Below, piece by piece: positions 30,626 to 35,729 of a stretch of 35,729 nt of DNA. Both the position numbers and the translations under genes were made by a program. Below the pieces are notes generated by a model. It saw only the letters and a program-made list of their open reading frames with translations, was not told the DNA's origin and ran no database searches. Each line of letters starts with the position of its first letter. Position 1 is the stretch's first letter. Source of the DNA: Mycobacteriales bacterium (lineage in GTDB: Bacteria; Actinomycetota; Actinomycetes; JAFAQI01); assembly GCA_035504215.1 (NCBI GenBank), contig DATJSI010000092.1, positions 1 to 35,729 on the forward strand, written 5' to 3'.

Positions 30626-31558
30626 TCAGCCCGCGGTCGCGCCGACCCGCGCCCGGTCCGCCGACAGCCGCTCCTCGTACTGGGTTGCCATCTGCTCGAG
30701 CTGGTCGAGATGCGCGGCAAGGTCGGACTGCGCCTGCTGTGCCACGGGCGAGTGGAACGTCGTCTCGAAGACCTTCCAGTGCCGAAGGATCGGCGCCACC
30801 ACCTCGTCGCGATGGATTCGCAGGTCGTAGATGCCGGCCTTCGCGATCCGCACGCTCTTGCGCGAGAAGTTCGGGATTGCGGTGCCGGGCATCTGGAAGC
30901 CGAGCACCTCCGCGGCAACCGCGACGACCGTCTGGTCGGGATCCACCTCCATCGCCGCGCGTACCAGATCGCGGTAGAAGACCATGTGCAGGTTCTCGTC
31001 GGCGGAGATGCGCGCCATCAGCTTGTCGGCGACGGGATCACCGCAGATCCTGCCGGTGTTGCGATGCGCGATCCGGGTCGCCAGCTCCTGGAAGCTCACG
31101 TAGGCGAGCACCCGGACCAGGTCCTTGCCGGCGGCGGAGTACCCGTTCTGCATCGTGGCCATCCGGCCCCGCTCGAGCTCGATCGGATCCGCGGCCCGCG
31201 TCACCAGCAGGTAGTCGCGGATGCACATCGCGTGCCGGCCTTCTTCGGCCGTCCAGCGATGCACCCAGGTCCCCCACGCGCCGTCGCGCCCGAACGCGGT
31301 CGCGATCTCGTGGTGGTAGCTCGGCAGGTTGTCCTCGGTGAGCAGGTTCACCTCGAACGCGGTCTGCGCCACGGGAGACAGCGACGACTGGTCCGGAGTC
31401 CATTCGATGCCCTCGTCGCCCACGAAGTCGCGACCCAGCCGCCACGGCACGTACTCGTGCGGCATCCACTCCTGCGCGAGGGAAAGGTGACGGTTGAGGT
31501 TGACCTCGACCGTCGGTTCGAGCTCGCGAAGAAGGTCCAGCGGATCCAACGTCTGCAT
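30626..31558 (-). CDS. Soluble acyl-[ACP] desaturase
   Basis: 310 residues of the ferritin-like di-iron desaturase family. Iron ligands are visible as Glu75 (LLTEDNLPSYHHE), Glu106-x2-His109 (AEEGRHAMCIRD), Glu159 (VSFQELATRIAHRN) and Glu188-x2-His191 (ADENLHMVFYRD). It introduces a double bond into acyl-ACP, using electrons from ferredoxin. The FprA-type reductase encoded at 32543-33904 could supply these. The start MQTLDPLDLL at 31558 follows GGGTGAG and fits the family; the longer frame to 31915 overlaps the opposite-strand genes. Actinobacterial DesA1/DesA2 proteins are similar in size. Confidence 0.93.
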   Translation of the reverse strand: MQTLDPLDLLRELEPTVEVNLNRHLSLAQEWMPHEYVPWRLGRDFVGDEGIEWTPDQSSLSPVAQTAFEVNLLTEDNLPSYHHEIATAFGRDGAWGTWVHRWTAEEGRHAMCIRDYLLVTRAADPIELERGRMATMQNGYSAAGKDLVRVLAYVSFQELATRIAHRNTGRICGDPVADKLMARISADENLHMVFYRDLVRAAMEVDPDQTVVAVAAEVLGFQMPGTAIPNFSRKSVRIAKAGIYDLRIHRDEVVAPILRHWKVFETTFHSPVAQQAQSDLAAHLDQLEQMATQYEERLSADRARVGATAG

Positions 31559-31657
31559 CTCACCCTGCCTTCGTGATCGACTGATCCTTCCCCGATTTGG
31601 CCCATACAGTCGCACGGCTCGATGGTCCAACGCCAATATGCGGCGTACCTTCACCTC

Positions 31658-31786
31658 ATGGGCAACAAGAACAAGGCAGGCCGCGAGCCTAAAAAGCCGA
31701 AGAAGAGCTCGAAGCTCAAGGCGGCGCCGGTGGCCACCACGGTCATCCCTACGGCGCAACATCCGACCGAGCACAAGTCGCAATAG
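31658..31786 (+). CDS. Small lysine-rich protein
   Basis: 42 residues beginning MGNKNKAGREPKKPKKSS, very basic in the first half, with a Thr/His/Gln-containing tail. Short proteins with an MGxxNKAGREPKKPK-like start recur in actinobacteria without assigned function. The frame lies in the gap between the desaturase and the membrane protein gene. No ribosome-binding site is obvious, so it may be leaderless. Confidence 0.65.
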   Translation: MGNKNKAGREPKKPKKSSKLKAAPVATTVIPTAQHPTEHKSQ

Positions 31787-31822
31787 ACCGTTCTGGGCGC
31801 GGCTCACGCCAAGATTGATGCC

Positions 31823-32602
31823 ATGACCGATCCGCCCGAACCGTCCCACTCGTCGATTTCTGCGGCCGACGCGAAGGGACGGTGGCTCACCGAGCGGGTC
31901 GAGGCCGATATCCACCGCGCCGAAGAGCGCTACGTCCCCGCCTGGCTGCGGCCGACCGACGCCGAGAACCGGATCCCGGCCGGCATCGCGATCGCGGTGG
32001 CGATCGTGCTGCAGCTACGCCTGCCGAACCGGTACGGCGTGCACCCGCGCTGGATCCTGCCCGCGCTCGAGGCGGCGCTGCTGGTCGCGCTGACGATCCT
32101 GAACCCGGTGCGGCTCACGCGCCGCACGGCGTTCGGACGGTACGCGGCGATCCTGCTGGTCGCGCTGATCACCGCCGACAACGTGATCAGCGCGATCCTG
32201 CTCGACCATGACATCCTCACCGGCGGCGCCAGCAACGACGCGACCGGCCTGCTGGCCAGCGGCTCGGCGATCTATCTGACCAACATGATCGCGTTCGGGT
32301 TGTGGTACTGGGAGATCGACCGCGGCGGACCGTTCGCGAGAACCCAGGGCGAGGATCCGCACCCGGACTTCCTGTTCCCGCAGATGACCAGTCCCGAGCT
32401 CGCGCCGGCGGACTGGGAGCCGCGGTTCCTCGACTACCTCTACGTCAGCTTCACGAACGTCGTGGCGTTCTCTCCGACCGACACGATGCCGCTCGGGCGT
32501 GGGGTGAAGACGTTGATGGCGGTGCAGAGCCTGGTCGCGCTGTCAACCATCGGGCTGGTCCTCGCCCGCGCCGTCAACGTCCTCAACGTGGCCCACCACT
32601 AG
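31823..32602 (+). CDS. DUF1345-like integral membrane protein
   Basis: 259 residues with about five membrane segments (IPAGIAIAVAIVL, ILPALEAALLVALTIL, AAILLVALITADNVI, AIYLTNMIAFGLWYW, LMAVQSLVALSTIGLVLARAV) after a charged N-terminus of about 50 residues. The stretch YVSFTNVVAFSPTDTMPL followed by ARAVNVLN is typical of the uncharacterised DUF1345 proteins. Transport or signalling cannot be inferred. Its last 60 bases overlap the 3' end of fprA on the other strand. Confidence 0.8.
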   Translation: MTDPPEPSHSSISAADAKGRWLTERVEADIHRAEERYVPAWLRPTDAENRIPAGIAIAVAIVLQLRLPNRYGVHPRWILPALEAALLVALTILNPVRLTRRTAFGRYAAILLVALITADNVISAILLDHDILTGGASNDATGLLASGSAIYLTNMIAFGLWYWEIDRGGPFARTQGEDPHPDFLFPQMTSPELAPADWEPRFLDYLYVSFTNVVAFSPTDTMPLGRGVKTLMAVQSLVALSTIGLVLARAVNVLNVAHH

Positions 32603-33904
32603 GACGCCGGACGCCGCGAGCAGCTTCTCCCACCGGGAGAGCTTGATCCGCGCGCTACCTCGCTCGGCGCCCAACGCGACTTCCGCCGCGTCGATCGCGG
32701 CCCAGCCGTCCAGGCCGACCGGATGCGCGCCGCGGGTCACGGCGAGGCCGAGCGCCGTTCCGGGCGCGACGTCACGCGCCCGCAACGCGTCGGCGTCGCC
32801 GAGGATCACCCGCACGGTTGCTGTGGCGTCAGAACGATTCGTGCCGATCACGCCGGTCGCGCCTCGCTTGATCCAGCCAGCGGCATACTCGCCCCACTCC
32901 CCATCAGCGCGCTGCACGCGATGGTCGACGACCGCCAGCGTGCCGGACTGCTCGTCGAACGGCAGCCCGTCGAGCGCCGTACCCCGGTAGCCGGCCGAGC
33001 GAAGGACCAGCTGCGCGCCGATCTCCTCGGTCGAGCCGTCCGGGTGCTCGACCCGAAGTCCCTCGACCGAGTCCGTGCCGAGCACCGCGACCGGCGTGGA
33101 GTGAAAGTGCAGGTAGATCCGGCGCGGCGCACCGGTGAGCGAGCGCTGAGACCAGCCGCGGAAGACCTCGAGGTTGCGGCGTACGACGGTGTCCTCGGGC
33201 TCGCCGACGTTCTCCATCGCGGCCGGGTCGAGGACGACGTCGACGCCGGAGAGCTCGCCGAGCTCGCGCAGCTCCTTGGTCGTGAACTTCGCATGCTCGG
33301 GCCCGCGCCGGCCGACGATGTGCACCTCGGTGATGGACGATCGGCGCAGGCAGTCCAGGACCTCGTCACTGACGTCGGTGGGCGACAGCTCCTCGGGATC
33401 GCGGATGAGGATGCGCGCTGCGTCGAGCGCGACGTTGCCGAGTCCGATCACGACCGCGCTGCGGGCCGTGAGGTCGAAGCCGGCAACGCTGGCGTCGGGA
33501 TCGTCGCAGTACCAGTTCACGAACTCGCGCGCGGACAGGCTGCCCCGAAGGTCCTCGCCCGGGATGCCGAGCTTGCGATCGGTTGCCGCGCCGTAGGAGT
33601 AGACGACCGCGTGGTAGTCGCCGAGCAGCTCGGCGACGGTGATGTCGGTGCCGACCGTGATGTTGCCGAAGAACCGCACGTGCTCGTTGTCCAAGGTGCG
33701 CTGCAAGGTGATGCCGAGCGCCTTCATCTTCAGGTGGTCCGGCGCGACGCCATACCGCAGCAGGCCGAACGGCGTCGGCAACCGGTCGAAGATGTCGACC
33801 GCGACCGGGACCTCGGTCTGGTCGACAAGAGCGGCCGCGGTGTAGATGCCGGCCGGGCCGGCGCCGACGACGGCGACCCGCAGCTCTTCCTCGACCGCAG
33901 TCAC
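32543..33904 (-). CDS. fprA: Ferredoxin/adrenodoxin-NADP reductase, FprA type
   Basis: 453 residues. The FAD-binding start LRVAVVGAGPAGIYTAAAL (GxGxxG), FDRLPTPFGLLRYGVAPDH, the NADP fold SAVVIGLGNVALDAARIL and the C-terminal AGWIKRGATGVIGTNRSDA are diagnostic of the FprA/adrenodoxin reductase family. It moves electrons between NADPH and ferredoxin, and could serve the nearby desaturase and perhaps the Rieske enzyme. The GTG at 33904 has GAGG upstream. The C-terminal tail after about residue 435 overlaps the membrane protein gene tail to tail. Confidence 0.95.
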   Translation of the reverse strand: MTAVEEELRVAVVGAGPAGIYTAAALVDQTEVPVAVDIFDRLPTPFGLLRYGVAPDHLKMKALGITLQRTLDNEHVRFFGNITVGTDITVAELLGDYHAVVYSYGAATDRKLGIPGEDLRGSLSAREFVNWYCDDPDASVAGFDLTARSAVVIGLGNVALDAARILIRDPEELSPTDVSDEVLDCLRRSSITEVHIVGRRGPEHAKFTTKELRELGELSGVDVVLDPAAMENVGEPEDTVVRRNLEVFRGWSQRSLTGAPRRIYLHFHSTPVAVLGTDSVEGLRVEHPDGSTEEIGAQLVLRSAGYRGTALDGLPFDEQSGTLAVVDHRVQRADGEWGEYAAGWIKRGATGVIGTNRSDATATVRVILGDADALRARDVAPGTALGLAVTRGAHPVGLDGWAAIDAAEVALGAERGSARIKLSRWEKLLAASGVLVVGHVEDVDGAGEDQPDG

Positions 33905-33983
33905 AGCGCCTCATCCTAGGGACGAGCGGCGCCGCCGCCACAGCCCGCTCAGTAGGGTTGGTGCTCGGCCGAAAGGAGTCACC

Positions 33984-35408
33984 ATCGACGCGGTGGTCGT
34001 CGGCGCGGGGCCGAACGGGCTGGCCGCCGCGGTGACCCTCGCCGAGGCGGGACTGCGGGTCACCGTGCTCGAGGCCGCGGACTCCATCGGCGGCGGCATG
34101 CGCACGGCGGAGCTGACCCTCCCCGGCGTCCGCCACGACGTGTGCTCCGCGGCGCATCCGCTGGCGGCGGGATCGCCGTACTTCGCCGGTCTGCCACTCG
34201 CCGAGCACGGGCTGGAGTGGAAGCGCGCTCCGCTCGACCTGGCCCATCCGCTCGACGGTGGGCACGCCGCAACGATGGTGCGATCCATCGACGAGACCGC
34301 GGCCGGCCTCGGGGTCGACGGCCGGGCCTGGAAGCGCATCTTCGGCCCGGCCGCGCGCCGGTTCACCCCACTCGCCGACGACCTGATGCGCCCGATCCTC
34401 CACGTCCCGCGCCATCCCCTCGACCTCGCTAGATTCGGCGTGCCGGCGCTGCTTCCCGCGACCGTTCTGGCCCGAAGCTTCCGCACCGAGCCGGCTCGAG
34501 CGCTGTACGCCGGATGCGCCGCGCACCTCATCACGCCGCTGACCCAACCCGCGTCCGCGTCGGTCGGGATGATGCTGATCAGCGCGGGCCACCACGCCGG
34601 CTGGCCGGTCGCCGCCGGCGGCTCGCAGGCGATCGGCGATGCGCTGGCCGGATACCTGACCTCGCTGGGTGGCGTGATCGAAACGGGTCGCCGGGTCGGC
34701 GCGCTCGCAGACCTGCCGGAGCACGACGTCGCGCTGTTCGACACCTCGCCGACCGACCTCGTCGCGATCGCGGGCGACCGCCTGCCGGCACGGATCCGGC
34801 AGTCCTATCGGCGGTGGCGTTACGGTCCCGCGGCGTTCAAGCTCGACCTCGCGGTCGAGGACGGCGTGCCGTGGCATGCCGAGCAGTGCCGGCGCGCCGG
34901 AGTGGTGCACGTCGGCGGGTCGCTGGAGGAGATCGTCGCGTCCGAGGCAGCGGTCGCGCGCGGTCGGCTGCCGCAACGCCCGTTCGTCCTGGTCGGCCAG
35001 CAGTACCTCGCCGACCCGTCTCGCTCGGCCGGCAACGTCCACCCGGTGTGGGCCTACGCGCACGTGCCCAAGGGATATGCGCAGGACGTTTCAGAGCTCG
35101 TGATCGACCAGATCGAACGCTTCGCACCCGGCGTCCGCGACCGCATCGTCGGGCGGCACACGACCACGCCCGAACAGCTGCAGGCCTACAACCCGAACTA
35201 CGTCGGAGGCGACATCGCGACCGGTGCAAACTCCGGACGGCAGCTCCTGTTCCGGCCCCGACTCGCGCTCGACCCCTACGCCACCGGGATCCCGGGCGTC
35301 TATCTCTGCTCGGCCGCCACCCCGCCGGGGGCCGGTGTCCACGGGATGTGCGGGCACCACGCCGCGCGCAGCGCGTTGCGACAGCTCGAACGAGGTAGCG
35401 CGGCCTGA
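33984..35408 (+). CDS. PYROXD2/phytoene-desaturase-like FAD oxidoreductase, second copy
   Basis: About 474 residues. IDAVVVGAGPNGLAAAVTLAEAG is the FAD Rossmann start, followed by VLEAADSIGGGMRT. The C-terminal GVYLCSAATPPGAGVHGMCG closes the cofactor site. It is distantly related to the PYROXD2-like enzyme at 15139-16812 but about 80 residues shorter. AAAGGAG (33972-33978) stands five bases before an ATC at 33984, where homologues would start with ATG. The next in-frame GTG (33993) lies inside the conserved DAVVVGAG strand and is too far from that site. The frame upstream enters fprA and is Arg-rich, so it is not coding. It is divergent from fprA. Substrate unknown. Confidence 0.82.
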   Translation: MDAVVVGAGPNGLAAAVTLAEAGLRVTVLEAADSIGGGMRTAELTLPGVRHDVCSAAHPLAAGSPYFAGLPLAEHGLEWKRAPLDLAHPLDGGHAATMVRSIDETAAGLGVDGRAWKRIFGPAARRFTPLADDLMRPILHVPRHPLDLARFGVPALLPATVLARSFRTEPARALYAGCAAHLITPLTQPASASVGMMLISAGHHAGWPVAAGGSQAIGDALAGYLTSLGGVIETGRRVGALADLPEHDVALFDTSPTDLVAIAGDRLPARIRQSYRRWRYGPAAFKLDLAVEDGVPWHAEQCRRAGVVHVGGSLEEIVASEAAVARGRLPQRPFVLVGQQYLADPSRSAGNVHPVWAYAHVPKGYAQDVSELVIDQIERFAPGVRDRIVGRHTTTPEQLQAYNPNYVGGDIATGANSGRQLLFRPRLALDPYATGIPGVYLCSAATPPGAGVHGMCGHHAARSALRQLERGSAA

Positions 35409-35409
35409 C

Positions 35410-35643
35410 TCAGTCGAGCGTGGGCGTCTCGCCACCGGTCCGGTCGAGTTCGACGCCCAGCTCGCGGGCCTCGTCCCGGTCGAGATCGAAGCGGTCGTCG
35501 AGCTCTTCCTCGTCGCCCGCCTCTGCCTCGGCGTCGTGCAGCGACCCGACGCCGTCGCGGTCGCGCCGCGGGTCGTCGTACGGGTCGTCCCGCAGGCTGT
35601 CGAGGCTGACCACCTCGGTACGGTCCATCGACTCATCGGCCAT
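35410..35643 (-). CDS. Small acidic hypothetical protein
   Basis: 77 residues from the ATG at 35643, strongly acidic (YDDP, AEAEAGDEEELDDRFDLD) and ending EARELGVELDRTGGETPTLD. It is probably disordered and cytoplasmic. Short acidic proteins with a similar EAxExGVxLD ending occur in actinobacteria, without known function. A longer frame to 35697 begins with less regular sequence and is not preferred. It is convergent with the second PYROXD2-like gene, one base apart. Confidence 0.65.
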   Translation of the reverse strand: MADESMDRTEVVSLDSLRDDPYDDPRRDRDGVGSLHDAEAEAGDEEELDDRFDLDRDEARELGVELDRTGGETPTLD

Positions 35644-35729
35644 GAGGCACAGTGTGCCCCGCCCGGTGGGCGGCGTACCAGCCCACGGACGATCCACTGA
35701 CGAAGCGACACTAGGGTCGCGCGGGTGAG

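Overview
The window is high-GC DNA with dense, short-spaced genes, many GTG starts, ATGA stop/start overlaps, lipoproteins with clear lipoboxes, a ferredoxin-NADP reductase of the FprA type and a soluble acyl-ACP desaturase. Together these point to an actinobacterial chromosome (Actinomycetota). No rRNA, tRNA, CRISPR array, integrase or transposase was seen.

Layout. 1-3980: acyl-CoA and amino-acid catabolism (partial MaoC hydratase, threonine/serine dehydratase, acyl-CoA dehydrogenase, 3-hydroxyisobutyrate-dehydrogenase-like enzyme) and a YjbR-like protein. 3999-6503: a nickel/cobalt permease and a divergent MIP channel, separated by about 550 bases. This gap holds a candidate structured RNA made of successive GNRA-capped hairpins and ending in a 15-bp perfect hairpin. 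6535-7980: a lipoprotein and a SpoU/TrmH RNA methyltransferase. 8017-18796 and 24142-30150: an amine or carboxylate catabolic island. 10946-12919: a secreted Cys-pair-repeat/IPT protein sits inside it. 18935-24140: an accessory block of lipoproteins, a YCII protein, a SUKH protein and an IMPase homologue with altered metal ligands; spot counts suggest lower GC. 30184-35643: GNAT, acyl-ACP desaturase, small basic protein, DUF1345-like membrane protein, FprA, a second PYROXD2-like flavoprotein and a small acidic protein.

The main functional unit is a probable TetR regulon. Four copies of a 16-base palindrome close to GACTGAACGTTCAGTC, with a looser fifth site before potD, lie at the promoters of: acyl-CoA dehydrogenase and a DAO flavoprotein-cupin pair; a PYROXD2-like flavoprotein with an ADP-forming acyl-CoA ligase; the TetR gene itself with potA; a class III aminotransferase with potD-potB-potC; and a Rieske oxygenase. 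A sensible reading is import of a cationic amine or amino acid by the PotABCD-like transporter, oxidation by the Rieske enzyme and flavoproteins, transamination, CoA activation and acyl-CoA dehydrogenation. The substrate cannot be read from the sequence.

Initiation is unusual at several genes. The Rieske gene looks leaderless, with its ATG inside the operator. The TetR gene is preceded by an overlapping 16-codon reading frame. potD and the second PYROXD2-like gene seem to lack ATG/GTG starts where their ribosome-binding sites predict them, with CTG and ATC there instead.
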